Shown here one piece after another: positions 13,123-22,469 of a DNA stretch of 64,000 nt. Origin of the DNA: Rubrivivax sp. SCN 71-131 (lineage in GTDB: Bacteria > Pseudomonadota > Gammaproteobacteria > Burkholderiales > Burkholderiaceae_C); contig MEFD01000013.1 of assembly GCA_001724995.1 (NCBI GenBank), positions 283,931-347,930 on the forward strand, given 5' to 3'. The position numbers and the translations under genes were made by a program. Positions within the stretch are counted from its first letter, which is position 1; every line of letters starts with the position of its first letter. The notes under the pieces were generated by a model. The model was not told the origin of the DNA, did not search any database, and saw nothing but the letters and a program-made list of their open reading frames with translations.

Positions 13123-14034
13123 TCATCGCGAGGCCTGTACCGGCATGCGGCGACCCACGAAAACGACGCCCAGCACTGCAAGCGCAAAGCCCACGGTGGC
13201 GCCGTCCAGGGGCTCGCCCAGCAGCGGCACGGCCAGCAGCAGTGCCGCAAACGGCTGCAGCAGCTGCACCTGGCTGACCCGCATGACGCCGCCCAGCACC
13301 AGCGCGCGGTACCAGGCGAAGAAGCCCAGCCACATCGAGAACAGCGAGACGTAGACGAAGCCGCCCCAGGCCGCGCCGCTGGCAGGCTGCAGCGGCCGCA
13401 GCCACCAGGCCAGCGGCAGCGTGAAGGGAAGCGAGAGCACCAGCACCCAGGAGATGACCTGCGGCGCCGGCAGCGCCACGGACACCTTGGCGCCACCGAC
13501 GTAGCCCACCGCGGCCGAGGCCACCGCCAGCAGCAGCAGACCGTCGGCCCGCGTCGGCGCGCCGCTGCCCTGCCACGCCGCATAGCCGATCACCAGCGCG
13601 CAGCCGGCGAGCGCACAGACCCAGAAACCCGCCGGGGCGCGCTGGCGCAGCAGCACCGCCGCTGCAGCCGCGGTGGCCAGCGGCAGCACGCCGGTGACGA
13701 CGGCGGCATGCACCGCCTCGACCTGGCGCAGCGCCAGCGCCAGGAAGAGCGGGAAGCCGAGCACGGTGCCGAGCGCGCTGACGGCCAGCGCCGGCCAATG
13801 ACGCCGCGCGGGCGTCCGCGCGCGCAGCGCCAGCAGGTAGGCCAGGCTCAACACGCCGGCCACGGCGGCCCGACCCACGGTCACGAACGTCGGCGGCAAC
13901 TGCGGCGCAAGCGCGTCGCCCACCGCCATGCGCGTGGCCGGCAAGGTGGCGGCAAAGATCAGCACGCCCAGCACGCCCAGCAGCATGCCGCGCGTGGCGT
14001 CGCGATCGGTCTCGGGCGGGCGGCTGGCCACCAT
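13123..14034 (-). CDS. EamA/DMT-family transporter
   Basis: Inner-membrane metabolite exporter of the drug/metabolite transporter family, 303 residues with about ten hydrophobic helices in two EamA repeats. The first repeat contains AATLPATRMAVG and the second WGGFVYVSLFSMWLGFFAWYRA, a typical EamA segment. The substrate is not predictable; homologues export amino acids, nucleosides or dyes. Its stop is 40 bases before the aminotransferase start on the same strand, so co-transcription is plausible. The ATG at 14034 lies only a few bases after a TACACT hexamer, so the transcript may be nearly leaderless. Confidence 0.88.
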   Translation of the reverse strand: MVASRPPETDRDATRGMLLGVLGVLIFAATLPATRMAVGDALAPQLPPTFVTVGRAAVAGVLSLAYLLALRARTPARRHWPALAVSALGTVLGFPLFLALALRQVEAVHAAVVTGVLPLATAAAAAVLLRQRAPAGFWVCALAGCALVIGYAAWQGSGAPTRADGLLLLAVASAAVGYVGGAKVSVALPAPQVISWVLVLSLPFTLPLAWWLRPLQPASGAAWGGFVYVSLFSMWLGFFAWYRALVLGGVMRVSQVQLLQPFAALLLAVPLLGEPLDGATVGFALAVLGVVFVGRRMPVQASR

Positions 14035-14075
14035 GGCGACGAGTGTAGGGGCGCAGGCCGCGGGCGCTCGCGCTG

Positions 14076-14123
14076 TTCACAAGTGAAACAAGAACTGACC
14101 GCGACTCGACGTCAGCGTAGGAT
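14076..14123 (+). promoter_or_regulatory. Promoter of the 14163 gene with an adjacent palindrome
   Basis: CTGACC (14095-14100) and TAGGAT (14118-14123), each 4 of 6 to the sigma-70 consensus, are 17 bases apart and point to the orphan gene at 14163. Just upstream, TTCAC-AA-GTGAA (14076-14087) is an inverted repeat of operator size, lying between this promoter and the divergent EamA gene. A regulator may bind there; none is encoded next to it. Confidence 0.45.
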
Positions 14124-14162
14124 GCGCTGCGCTGTTCGCGCGCCCCTTCCCACGAGGAATCG

Positions 14163-14921
14163 ATGTCGCTGGCTCATTTCGAATCAACGCTGCCCCTGGG
14201 AGCTGCCGAGCTGGTGCGCGCGAGCGCCTTCCAGCGCCACGTCGAGCTCGAGCGCGACAGCAGCGATGACCGCGTCAGCACGCGGCTCTCGGCGCTCGAT
14301 CCGTCGCTGCACCAGGACCTCCTGCGCTTCGAACTCAAGGGCCGGCGCAGTGAACTGCTCGAGGTCCTGGCCGGCGCGGTGCGCCACGCCAGCGCCGTCA
14401 CCGTACACCTGCAGCTGCACCAGCATGTGCTGGCGCTCACCGCCTACCCGGTGCAGCGCGTGGTGCAAGGCGTGCTGCCGATGTCGCAGTTGCTCGCGCT
14501 GCAGCTGACCGAGCTCGAAGTGCTGCGCGTGGAAAAGGCGCAGCAGGCGCTGCCGCAGGCGTCCCTGTCCGGCGCCGCGGCGCTGTCGGAGTACTGCGCG
14601 CCGATGGGCAAGGTGCTGTGGGAACTCGCGCTGCGTGGCGCGCGCGACGACCTGCTGCCCGAGATCGCCGGCCCGGCGGCCTACCGCATCACGCCGACGA
14701 TGGACCTGGCCGTGCTCGAGCTCTCCGGCTCGCTCGCCTCGGCCTGCGAGCGCCTCAAGCGCCAGACGACCAGCCTGCGCGAGATCTCCGCGTGGCCGGG
14801 CTTCGACCGCACGCGCGCGATGCGCATGCTCAACGGGCTCTACCTGCAGCCCGGGCTGATGGTCAGCCGCACGCATCCGGCCGCCGCCCACGAAGGCTGG
14901 TTCAACGGCGGCACCCACTGA
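14163..14921 (+). CDS. Conserved-looking protein of unknown function
   Basis: I do not recognise this 252-residue protein. It has no signal peptide, no membrane helix and no familiar catalytic motif. The composition is mostly helical, rich in Leu, Ala, Arg and Glu. Notable segments are SALDPSLHQDLLRFELKGRR, a stretch of aromatic and His residues around HLQLHQHVLALTAYP, and a C-terminal third with LKRQTTSLREISAWPGFDRT resembling a small helical regulatory or adaptor module. A good GAGGAA ribosome site and a plausible promoter precede it, and codon use matches its neighbours, so it is a real gene. It stands alone, convergent with the ABC-F gene. Confidence 0.75.
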   Translation: MSLAHFESTLPLGAAELVRASAFQRHVELERDSSDDRVSTRLSALDPSLHQDLLRFELKGRRSELLEVLAGAVRHASAVTVHLQLHQHVLALTAYPVQRVVQGVLPMSQLLALQLTELEVLRVEKAQQALPQASLSGAAALSEYCAPMGKVLWELALRGARDDLLPEIAGPAAYRITPTMDLAVLELSGSLASACERLKRQTTSLREISAWPGFDRTRAMRMLNGLYLQPGLMVSRTHPAAAHEGWFNGGTH

Positions 14922-14943
14922 GCGCCGCCGCCGCGGGCGGCGC
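14922..14943. terminator. Perfect hairpin between convergent genes
   Basis: GCGCCGCC and GGCGGCGC form a perfect 8-bp stem with a 6-base loop, starting at the base after the stop codon of the 14163 gene. The convergent ABC-F gene ends at 14961. No T-run follows, so it is not a classical intrinsic terminator, but its location supports a role at transcript ends for both genes. Confidence 0.45.
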
Positions 14944-14960
14944 GCGCGTGGCCCCGGCGC

Positions 14961-16889
14961 CTAGCCGGCGCGGCTGGCCAGCGCCTCCCAGCGCTCGAGC
15001 GCCTGCATCAGCTCGCTCTCGATCGCCTCGTGGCGCGCCTGCAGCTCGGGCACGCGCTGCGGCTCGTTCAGGTACAGCTCGGCGCCGGCCAGGCGCGCGG
15101 CAAGCTCGCGCTGCTCGGCCTCCAGCGCCTCGATGCCCGCCGGCAGCGCCTCGAGCTCGCGCTGCTCCTTGTAGCTGAGCTTGGTTCGCGCCGCCGGCGC
15201 CCGCGCGGCCGCGGCGGCTGGCGCCAGCGGGTCCCGCGCCGCAGGCACCGCGGCGGCCGCGCCCGGCGCGGCCCCGGCGACGAGGGCGCGCGCGCGCTCG
15301 CGCTGCAGCTTCCAGTCCTCCCAGCCTCCCTCGTACTCGCGCCACAGGCCCGGGCGGCCGCCGAAGGCGGGATCGCCTTCCCAGGCGATCGTCGAGGTGA
15401 CGACGTTGTCGAGGAACTGCCGGTCGTGGCTGACGAGGAAGACGGTGCCTGCGTAGGCCTGCAGCAGCTCCTCGAGCAGCTCGAGCGTGTCGATGTCGAG
15501 GTCGTTGGTCGGCTCATCCAGCACCAGCACGTTGGCCGGCAGCGCGAACAGCCGTGCCAGCAGCAGCCGGTTGCGCTCACCGCCGGAGAGCGTACGCACC
15601 GGCGCGTTGGCGCGCGCCGGCGAGAACAGGAAGTCGCCGAGGTAGCTCATCACGTGCTTGCGGCCGCCGCCGGGACCGGCGAGCTCGATCCACTCGCTGC
15701 CCGGGCTGATGGTGTCGGCCAGTGTGGCGTCGAGATCGAGCGCGGCCCGCATCTGGTCGAAGTAGGCGACCTGCAGCCGCGTGCCGGTGCGCACCCGGCC
15801 CGCGGTGGGCTGCAATTCGCCCAGGATGAGCTTGAGCAGCGTCGTCTTGCCGCAGCCGTTGGGGCCGATCAGGCCGACCTTGTCGCCGCGCAGGATGGTC
15901 GCGCTGAAGCGCTCGACCAGCAGCTTGTCGCCAAAGCGCATCGACACCTCGTCGAGTTCGGCGACGATGCGCCCCGAAGGTCGGCCGGCGTCGAGCTCGA
16001 GCCGCACCTGGCCGAGCTGCTCGCGGCGCGCGGCGCGCTGCACGCGCAGCTGCTGCAGCCGCGCCACGCGCCCGGCACTGCGCGTGCGCCGCGCCTCCAC
16101 GCCCTTGCGGATCCACACCTCCTCCTGCGCCAGCAGCTTGTCGGCGCGCGCGCCGGCCACGGCCTCGGCCTCGAGCTCGCGCTCGCGCGTGGCCTGGTAC
16201 TGCGCGAAGCGGCCCGGGTAACTCGTGAGCCGGCCTCGATCCAGCAGCACGATGCGCGTGGCCACCGCGTCGATGAAGGCGCGGTCGTGCGAGACCAGCA
16301 CGAGCGCGCCGGCCCACTCGACGAGCAGGCCCTGCAGCCACTCGATGGCGTCGATGTCGAGGTGGTTCGTCGGCTCGTCCAGCAGCAGCACGTCGGGCGC
16401 GGCGACCAGCGCCTGCGCCAGGGCGACGCGCTTTCGCGTGCCGCCGGAGAGCGCATCGACCGCGTCCTGCGCATCCAGGTGCAGCCGCTGCAGCGCCTCG
16501 TGCACGCGCCGCTCCCAGGTCCAGCCGCCCAGCGCCTCGAGGCGCGTCTGCAACGCGTCCAGGTCCTCCCCGGGGGCATGCGCCTCGTAGCGGGCACGCA
16601 GCGAGCGTGCCTCGCCGACGCCCTCGGCGACGGCATCGAAGACGCTGATGCCGGCGGCAAACTGCGGCTCCTGCGCCACGTAGACGATGCGCACGCCGGT
16701 CTGCACCTGCAGCAGCCCGTCGTCGGGCTTGTCGAGGCCGGCGAGGATCTTCAGCAGCGAGGACTTGCCCGCACCGTTGCGCCCGATGAGCGCCACGCGC
16801 TCGCCGGCTTCGAGCGCGAAGTCGGCGCCGTCGAGCAGCGGCACATGGCCGAAGGCGAGGTGCGCAGCAGCAAGGGTGAGCAGGGCCAT
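14961..16889 (-). CDS. uup: ABC-F family ATPase (Uup-like)
   Basis: Soluble tandem ATPase acting on ribosomes or DNA rather than in transport. The 642 residues hold two ABC domains. The first has GRNGAGKSSLL near residue 36, signature LSGGTRKRVALAQAL and Walker B LLLDEPTNHLDI. The second has GPNGCGKTTLL, LSGGERNRLLLARLF and VLVLDEPTNDLDI. The charged linker between them, rich in Arg and Glu (residues about 230-310), is the ABC-F hallmark. The C-terminus (about 560-642) is a Leu/Glu/Arg coiled coil typical of Uup, which binds branched DNA or ribosomes. The gene symbol is probable rather than certain because EttA and YheS paralogues share the core. Confidence 0.9.
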   Translation of the reverse strand: MALLTLAAAHLAFGHVPLLDGADFALEAGERVALIGRNGAGKSSLLKILAGLDKPDDGLLQVQTGVRIVYVAQEPQFAAGISVFDAVAEGVGEARSLRARYEAHAPGEDLDALQTRLEALGGWTWERRVHEALQRLHLDAQDAVDALSGGTRKRVALAQALVAAPDVLLLDEPTNHLDIDAIEWLQGLLVEWAGALVLVSHDRAFIDAVATRIVLLDRGRLTSYPGRFAQYQATRERELEAEAVAGARADKLLAQEEVWIRKGVEARRTRSAGRVARLQQLRVQRAARREQLGQVRLELDAGRPSGRIVAELDEVSMRFGDKLLVERFSATILRGDKVGLIGPNGCGKTTLLKLILGELQPTAGRVRTGTRLQVAYFDQMRAALDLDATLADTISPGSEWIELAGPGGGRKHVMSYLGDFLFSPARANAPVRTLSGGERNRLLLARLFALPANVLVLDEPTNDLDIDTLELLEELLQAYAGTVFLVSHDRQFLDNVVTSTIAWEGDPAFGGRPGLWREYEGGWEDWKLQRERARALVAGAAPGAAAAVPAARDPLAPAAAAARAPAARTKLSYKEQRELEALPAGIEALEAEQRELAARLAGAELYLNEPQRVPELQARHEAIESELMQALERWEALASRAG

Positions 16890-16991
16890 TGGGCGGATTG
16901 TCCCAGTCCGCCGCGCCGGGGCCGACGCTGCCGCTGCGCAGGGTGGGCCTGGAGCGGCCCGCGGCCACGCCGTGGGAGCAGGTGCCGCAGC

Positions 16992-17942
16992 TCAGCGGCT
17001 GAGCGCTGCCTCCAGCGCGTCGACGAACTTGCCGGCGACGTCGAAGCCGGTCTGCTGTGCGATCTCCTGGAAACAGGTCGGGCTGGTGACGTTGATCTCG
17101 GTGACGTGCTCGCCGATCACGTCCAGGCCGACGAGCAGCAGGCCGCGCGCGGCCAGCACCGGCCCCAGGGACTGCGCGATGCGCCAATCGCCCTCCGACA
17201 GCGGCCGCGCCACCCCCTTGCCGCCCACGGCGAGGTTGCCGCGGATCTCGCTGCCCTGCGGGATGCGCGCGAGGCAATAGGGCACCGGCTGGCCGCCGAT
17301 CAGCAGCACGCGCTTGTCGCCGTCGGCGATTTCGGGCAGGTAGCGCTGCACCATCAGCGTGCGCGTGCCGCCGGCGTTCAGCGTCTCGATGATCGAGCCC
17401 AGGTTGAGGCCGTCGGCGCCGACGCGGAAGATGCCCATGCCGCCCATGCCGTCCAGCGGCTTGAGCACGATGTCGCGATGCTCGTCGTGAAAGGCGCGTA
17501 CGGCTTCGGCGCTGCGCGTGACGAGCGTGGGCGGGATGACCTGCGGGAACTCCAGGATGGCGAGCTTCTCCGGGTGCTCGCGCAGCGCCGCGGGCGCATT
17601 GAAGACGCGCGCGCCCTCGCGCTCGGCCTGACCGAGCAGGTGCGTGGCGTAGAAGTACTCGCTGTCGAAGGGCGGGTCCTTGCGCATCAGCACGGCTGCC
17701 GTCTGCGCGAGCACGACCTCGCCCTCGGACACGGTCTCGAACCAGCGCGGCTCCTCGCCGGTCAGGGTGATCGCCCGCGCCCGCCGGGCCACGACATGGC
17801 CGCCGCGACGCCAGGTCAGGTCGGCGCTCTCGCAGGCCCAGATCTCGTGGCCGCGGCGCGCGGCCTCGCGCATCATGGCGAAGGTCGAATCCTTGCAGGG
17901 CTTGAAGCTCTCGAGCGGGTCGGCGACGAACAGCAGTCTCAC
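16992..17942 (-). CDS. gshB: Glutathione synthetase
   Basis: Second step of glutathione synthesis: ATP-dependent addition of glycine to gamma-glutamylcysteine. The 316 residues form the ATP-grasp fold, with N-terminal LLFVADPLESFKPCKDS, the glycine-rich loop LKPLDGMGGMGIFRV and the C-terminal metal/ATP segment GLDVIGEHVTEINVTSPT. I chose GTG 17942, giving VRLLFVADPL, because GGAGG lies 8 bases upstream and the length matches E. coli GshB; an ATG at 17975 would add 11 residues. It is last of the gshA-kup-benE-gshB run, 50 bases after benE. Confidence 0.95.
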   Translation of the reverse strand: MRLLFVADPLESFKPCKDSTFAMMREAARRGHEIWACESADLTWRRGGHVVARRARAITLTGEEPRWFETVSEGEVVLAQTAAVLMRKDPPFDSEYFYATHLLGQAEREGARVFNAPAALREHPEKLAILEFPQVIPPTLVTRSAEAVRAFHDEHRDIVLKPLDGMGGMGIFRVGADGLNLGSIIETLNAGGTRTLMVQRYLPEIADGDKRVLLIGGQPVPYCLARIPQGSEIRGNLAVGGKGVARPLSEGDWRIAQSLGPVLAARGLLLVGLDVIGEHVTEINVTSPTCFQEIAQQTGFDVAGKFVDALEAALSR

Positions 17943-17992
17943 GGGCGCATCCTCCGGCAGCCTCGACTTTGGCACAGGCGGGCCCGCCGCGC

Positions 17993-19165
17993 TCAGCGGC
18001 GCAGCCGCTGCACGGTCAGCGCCAGGGCGCCGGCGACCACGCCCCAGAAGGCCGCGCCGATGCCGCCCAGCGTGAGCCCGCTGGCGGTGACGAGGTAGGT
18101 AATGAGTGCGGGCTCACGGCTGTGCTCGTCCTTGACCGCGATCGCCAGGCCGCCGCCGATCGTGCCCAGCAGTGCAAAGCCCGCCACCGCGAGCACGAGT
18201 TCGAGCGGAAAGGCGGCGATCAGCCCGACCACCGCGCTGCCGAGCAGGCCGAGCACGGCGTAGAAGACGCCGGCCACCACCGCCGAGGTGTAGCGGCGCG
18301 CCGGATCCTCGCTGGCTTCGCGACCCATGCAGATCGAGGCCGTGATCGCCGCCAGGTTCAAGGCATAGGCGCCGAACGGCGCGAGCACGAGTGTCGCCAG
18401 CCCGGTGGCGGTGACCGGCGGCGACACCGGCACGTCGAAGCCGGCGGCGCGCTGCGCGACCACGCCGGGCAGGTTCTGCGAGGCCATGGTGACGACAAAG
18501 AGCGGCAGCGCCACGCCGAGCGTCGCCGCGAGGCTGAACTCGGGATCGGTGAAGACCGGCGTCGTCCAGCGACAGTCGATCCCCGCGAGGCGCAACTGCC
18601 CCTGCGCGGCGGCCACGGCGAGGCCCGCGGCGAGCACCCCCGGCACGGCGTAGCGCGGCCAGGCGCGGCGCCCGAGCAGGTAGGCCAGCGCCATCGCCAG
18701 CACGAGCAGTGTCTGCGTGCGCAGCGCGAGGAAGGCGTCGAAGGCAAAGCGCGTCAGCACGCCGGCCAGCAGCGCTGCGGCCAGCGCCTGCGGGATGCGA
18801 TCCATCACGCGCGCGAAGGCACCGCTGGCCCCGGCCGCGACGATGAGCAGCGCGCAGGTCATGAAGGCGCCGATGGCCTGCGCCATCGGCACGCCCGCTC
18901 CCGCGGTGACGAGCAGCGCCGCCCCCGGCGTCGACCAGGCGGTGAGCACCGGCATGCGGTACCACAGGCTCAGGCCCGCGGAGGTGAGGCCCAGGCCGAG
19001 CCCCAGCGCCCACAGCCACGAGGCCGTCTGCGCGGGAGTCGCGCCCAGCACCGCGGCGGCCTGGAAGACGATCACCACCGAGCTCGTGTAGCCGACAAGC
19101 ACGGCGACGAAGCCGGCGACGACGGCCGGCAGCGAGAGGTCGCGCCAGAACGCGCGCGGCCCCAC
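17993..19165 (-). CDS. benE: BenE-family benzoate/H+ symporter-like transporter
   Basis: Inner-membrane transporter of 390 residues with 11-12 hydrophobic helices. The N-terminus has LPAVVAGFVAVLVGYTSSVV, then WYRMPVLTAWSTPGAALL, both strongly characteristic of BenE. The middle and C-terminal halves keep the family's PFGAYALNLAAITASICMG segment. Known members import benzoate with protons, but no benzoate catabolic genes are visible here, so the substrate could be another aromatic acid. The start is GTG at 19165, one base after the kup stop, giving likely translational coupling. Confidence 0.9.
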   Translation of the reverse strand: MGPRAFWRDLSLPAVVAGFVAVLVGYTSSVVIVFQAAAVLGATPAQTASWLWALGLGLGLTSAGLSLWYRMPVLTAWSTPGAALLVTAGAGVPMAQAIGAFMTCALLIVAAGASGAFARVMDRIPQALAAALLAGVLTRFAFDAFLALRTQTLLVLAMALAYLLGRRAWPRYAVPGVLAAGLAVAAAQGQLRLAGIDCRWTTPVFTDPEFSLAATLGVALPLFVVTMASQNLPGVVAQRAAGFDVPVSPPVTATGLATLVLAPFGAYALNLAAITASICMGREASEDPARRYTSAVVAGVFYAVLGLLGSAVVGLIAAFPLELVLAVAGFALLGTIGGGLAIAVKDEHSREPALITYLVTASGLTLGGIGAAFWGVVAGALALTVQRLRR

Positions 19166-19166
19166 C

Positions 19167-21050
19167 TCAGATCTCCACCTTGGAGCCGAGCTCGACGATG
19201 CGATTGGTCGGCAGGTGCAGGAAGTCGCCCGCCGCCCCGGCGTTGCGGTGCATGCCGGCGAAGAGCTTCTCGCGCCAGAAGGCCATGCCGCCGCGCAGCG
19301 TGGGGATCACCTGGTCGCGGCTGAGGAAGTAGCTCGTGCGCATCGGGTCGAGCTCGATGCCGCGGCCCTCGAGCAGCTTCAGCGCCTCGGGCACGTCGGG
19401 CTCGTTCTTGAAGCCGAAGTGCAGCACCACCTGCCAGCAGTCGTGGCCCAGCGGCTCGAGATCGACGCGCTTGCCAAAGCCGATCCACGGCACTTCGTGG
19501 TGCCGCACGCTGACGAAGAGGTTCTGCGCGTGCAGCACCTTGTTGTGCTTGAGGTTGTGCATCAGCGCAAAGGGTGTGGCGCCCGTCTCGGCGGCGAGGA
19601 AGACGGCGGTGCCCGGCACGCGCAGCGGCGGGCTGGCAAAGAGCGATTCGAGGAACAGCGGCAGTTCGATCGCTTCCTCGTGCAGCCGCTGCAGCATCAG
19701 ACGGCGGCCGCGCTTCCAGGTCGTCATGAGCAGGAAGAGCACGCCGCCGATGAGCAGCGGGAACCAGCCGCCGTCCAGCACCTTGAGCGCGTTGGCGGCG
19801 AAGAAGGTCATGTCGACGGCGAAGAAGACGCCGGTGCCCAGCAGGCACAGCGAGAGCGGCAGCTTCCAGGCGAAGCGGATGACGAAGAAGGTCATCACCG
19901 TGGTGATCGTCATGTCGATCGTCACCGCGATGCCGTAGGCCGAGGCGAGCGCGCTGCTGGAGCCGAAGGCCACTACCGCGGCGACGATGCAGGCACACAG
20001 CGCCCAGTTCACGAACGGCACGTAGATCTGGCCGCTGACCCTGGTCGAGGTGTGCATGATGCGCAGCCGCGGCAGGTAGCCGAGCTGGATCGCCTGCTTG
20101 GTGACCGAGAACGCCGCCGTGATGAGCGCCTGCGAGGCGATCACCGCCGCCGCCGTGGCGAGCACGATGAGCGGCAGCAGCGCCCAGGGCGGCGCCATCT
20201 CGTAGAACGGGTTCCTGATGTTCTGCGGCTCGCGCAGCAGCATCGCGCCCTGGCCGAAATAGTTGAGCACGAGCGCCGGCCAGACGAGCGCGAACCAGGC
20301 CAGCCGGATCGGCAGCTTGCCGAAGTGGCCGAGGTCGGCGTAGAGCGCCTCGGCGCCGGTCACGCACAGCACCACCGCGCCGAGCGCCGTGAACGCGATG
20401 CCCGGCTGCTGCGCGATGAAGACCAGCGCGTACTGCGGCATGAGCGCCCACAGCACCTGCGGCTCGCGCGCGATCTGCGCGATGCCCAGCACCGCCAGCG
20501 CCAGCAGCCACAGCGTCGTCACCGGCCCGAAGAAGCGCCCGATGCCGGCGGTGCCGAAGCGCTGCGCGGCAAAGAGCGCCAGCAGCACGGCAAGCGCCAC
20601 CGGAACGATGAAGCGGTGCAGCCCGGGCGCCAGCACCTCGAGTCCCTCGACCGCACCCAGCACCGTGACGGCCGGCGTGATGACGCCGTCGCCGAAGAAC
20701 ACGGCGGTGCCGAAGATGCCCACCAGCAGCAGCACGCGGCGCAGCCGGGGCCGGTGCTTGACCGCCTGCGAGGCCAGCGCCAGCATGGCGATGAGGCCGC
20801 CCTCGCCGTTGTTGTCGGCGCGCAGGATCAGCCCCACGTACTTCAGGCTGACGACCACCGTCAGCGTCCAGAAGACGAGCGAGAGGATGCCCAGGATGTT
20901 CTGCGACGACAGCGGCACGCGGTCCTGCGCGAACACCTCCTTGAGCGCGTACAGCGGGCTCGTGCCGATGTCGCCGTAGACGACGCCGATGGCGGCCAGC
21001 GTCAGCGCGGCGAGCACACCGGAGCGGCGGGATTCGGGGGGCATGCTCAT
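19167..21050 (-). CDS. kup: Kup-family potassium uptake protein
   Basis: Low-affinity K+/H+ symporter of the inner membrane. The 627 residues contain about 12 N-terminal helices and a cytoplasmic C-terminal domain of roughly 170 residues. The first helix has the diagnostic [18 protein letters not shown], followed by [20 protein letters not shown] and [14 protein letters not shown]. The C-terminus has the typical [13 protein letters not shown] and [17 protein letters not shown]. The ATG at 21050 gives the standard length. It sits between gshA and benE; many relatives have gshA directly next to gshB, so kup and benE look like insertions in a glutathione operon. Confidence 0.95.
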   Translation of the reverse strand: MSMPPESRRSGVLAALTLAAIGVVYGDIGTSPLYALKEVFAQDRVPLSSQNILGILSLVFWTLTVVVSLKYVGLILRADNNGEGGLIAMLALASQAVKHRPRLRRVLLLVGIFGTAVFFGDGVITPAVTVLGAVEGLEVLAPGLHRFIVPVALAVLLALFAAQRFGTAGIGRFFGPVTTLWLLALAVLGIAQIAREPQVLWALMPQYALVFIAQQPGIAFTALGAVVLCVTGAEALYADLGHFGKLPIRLAWFALVWPALVLNYFGQGAMLLREPQNIRNPFYEMAPPWALLPLIVLATAAAVIASQALITAAFSVTKQAIQLGYLPRLRIMHTSTRVSGQIYVPFVNWALCACIVAAVVAFGSSSALASAYGIAVTIDMTITTVMTFFVIRFAWKLPLSLCLLGTGVFFAVDMTFFAANALKVLDGGWFPLLIGGVLFLLMTTWKRGRRLMLQRLHEEAIELPLFLESLFASPPLRVPGTAVFLAAETGATPFALMHNLKHNKVLHAQNLFVSVRHHEVPWIGFGKRVDLEPLGHDCWQVVLHFGFKNEPDVPEALKLLEGRGIELDPMRTSYFLSRDQVIPTLRGGMAFWREKLFAGMHRNAGAAGDFLHLPTNRIVELGSKVEI

Positions 21051-21090
21051 GGCAGCGAAGGGGCGGTGCGCATCGCCCCGGAGGCCTGCG

Positions 21091-22383
21091 TCAGGCGTAG
21101 TCCTCGGCCTCGGGGTCGGTGGCTTCGAGCTCGTAGGCGGCGGCGAGCATCGCCAGCCGGCCGATCACGCCGTACATGTAGAAGCGGTTGGGGGCGCTTG
21201 CCCCCGGCTTGGCGGCGCGCGCGGGCAGGACATGACTCTCGGCAAAGGCCAGCGGCACGTAGCGCGCGTCCGCGTCCGCCAGGCTCTCGTCGTTGCCGCG
21301 CCCGGCGTGCACGCGGTAGTAGCCGCCGACGACGTAGCGGTCGATGGTGCAGACCACCGGCTCGGCCATGGCTTCGCCGATGCGCTCGCAGGTCGGCACG
21401 CCTTCCTGGATGATGACCTCGCTCACCCCGGGCTCCCGCCCCGCCGGGCGCACGAGCGCCTGCTGCAGCCGCGCCGCGTCGAGCTCGCGCACGTCGCGCA
21501 CCGTCAGCACCCCGACGCCCATGCTGCCGGCGTCCGCCTTGACGACGACGAAGGGACGCTCGGCGATGCCGTACTCCTTGAACTTGCGCCGCTGCTTGAC
21601 GAGTAGGGTCTCGCAGTGCGTGCGCACGCAGTCCAGGCCATGGTCGCTGCCGACGTCGACCTCGCCGCAGTGCGCGACCATGGGGTTGATCAGCCAGTGA
21701 TCCATGCCCATCAGCTTGGAGAACTTCTTCGCCACCTCTTCGTAGCTGCGGAAGTGGCGTGACTTGCGCCGCGTCGCCCAGCCCGCGTGCAGCGGCGGCA
21801 GCAGGTACTGCTCGTAGAGGTTCTGCAGAACGCGCGGCACGCCCGCGCGCAGGTCGTCGTTGAGCAGGACGGTGCAGGGGTCGAAGTCCTTGAGCCCCAG
21901 GCGCGTGCGCTGGCGCAGCAGCGGCTCGACCACCAGTTCGCCGCCGTCGGGCGCCTGCAGCACCTGCGGCGCGGCGAGCGCCGGATCGGCCGAGCCCAGG
22001 CGCACGTTCAGGCCGGCCTGCGTGAAGATCTGCACCAGGCGCTGCAGGTGCTCGAGGTAGGACGCGCGGCCGCAGTCCGCGCCGGGCACGAGCAGCAGGT
22101 TCTTCGCCTCGGGGCAGATCTTCTCGATCGCGGCCATCGCCGCCTGCACCGCCAGCGGCAGCATCTGCGGCGTCAGGTGGTTGAAGCCCTGGGGGAAGAG
22201 GTCGGTGTCCACCGGCGCCAGCTTGTAGCCGGCATTGCGCAGGTCGACCGAGCAGTAGAAGGGCGGCGTGTGCTCCATCCACTCGAGACGGAACCAGCGC
22301 TCGATCGCCGGCACCGATTCCAGCATGCGCTGCTCGAGTTCGTTGATCGGGCCGGTGAGCGCAGTGACCAGATTCGGGACCAT
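21091..22383 (-). CDS. gshA: Glutamate-cysteine ligase (proteobacterial type)
   Basis: First and rate-limiting step of glutathione synthesis. The 430 residues match the distinct proteobacterial GshA family (first described in acidophilic thiobacilli, unrelated in length to E. coli GshA). Marks are [40 protein letters not shown], the middle [20 protein letters not shown] and the C-terminal [18 protein letters not shown], plus [13 protein letters not shown]. The ATG at 22383 opens the cluster with a short leader. It lies about 86 bases downstream of amtB on the same strand. Confidence 0.92.
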   Translation of the reverse strand: MVPNLVTALTGPINELEQRMLESVPAIERWFRLEWMEHTPPFYCSVDLRNAGYKLAPVDTDLFPQGFNHLTPQMLPLAVQAAMAAIEKICPEAKNLLLVPGADCGRASYLEHLQRLVQIFTQAGLNVRLGSADPALAAPQVLQAPDGGELVVEPLLRQRTRLGLKDFDPCTVLLNDDLRAGVPRVLQNLYEQYLLPPLHAGWATRRKSRHFRSYEEVAKKFSKLMGMDHWLINPMVAHCGEVDVGSDHGLDCVRTHCETLLVKQRRKFKEYGIAERPFVVVKADAGSMGVGVLTVRDVRELDAARLQQALVRPAGREPGVSEVIIQEGVPTCERIGEAMAEPVVCTIDRYVVGGYYRVHAGRGNDESLADADARYVPLAFAESHVLPARAAKPGASAPNRFYMYGVIGRLAMLAAAYELEATDPEAEDYA

Positions 22384-22469
22384 CGGCGCATTCTAGGAGT
22401 GCGCACGCCGCCCTCGAAGCGCTCCCGTGTCGCAGCGACCCGGCCCGCGGCCCGCGGGCGGCGGCGCGG

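Noticed and set aside
14035..14070. Leader riboswitch (guanidine or mini-ykkC type) before the EamA exporter
   Set aside because: No ACGR-loop hairpins or other conserved elements are present, and the leader appears to be only a few bases long.
17942..17975. Upstream ATG for gshB
   Set aside because: The GTG at 17942 has a strong GGAGG and gives the family's normal N-terminus and length.
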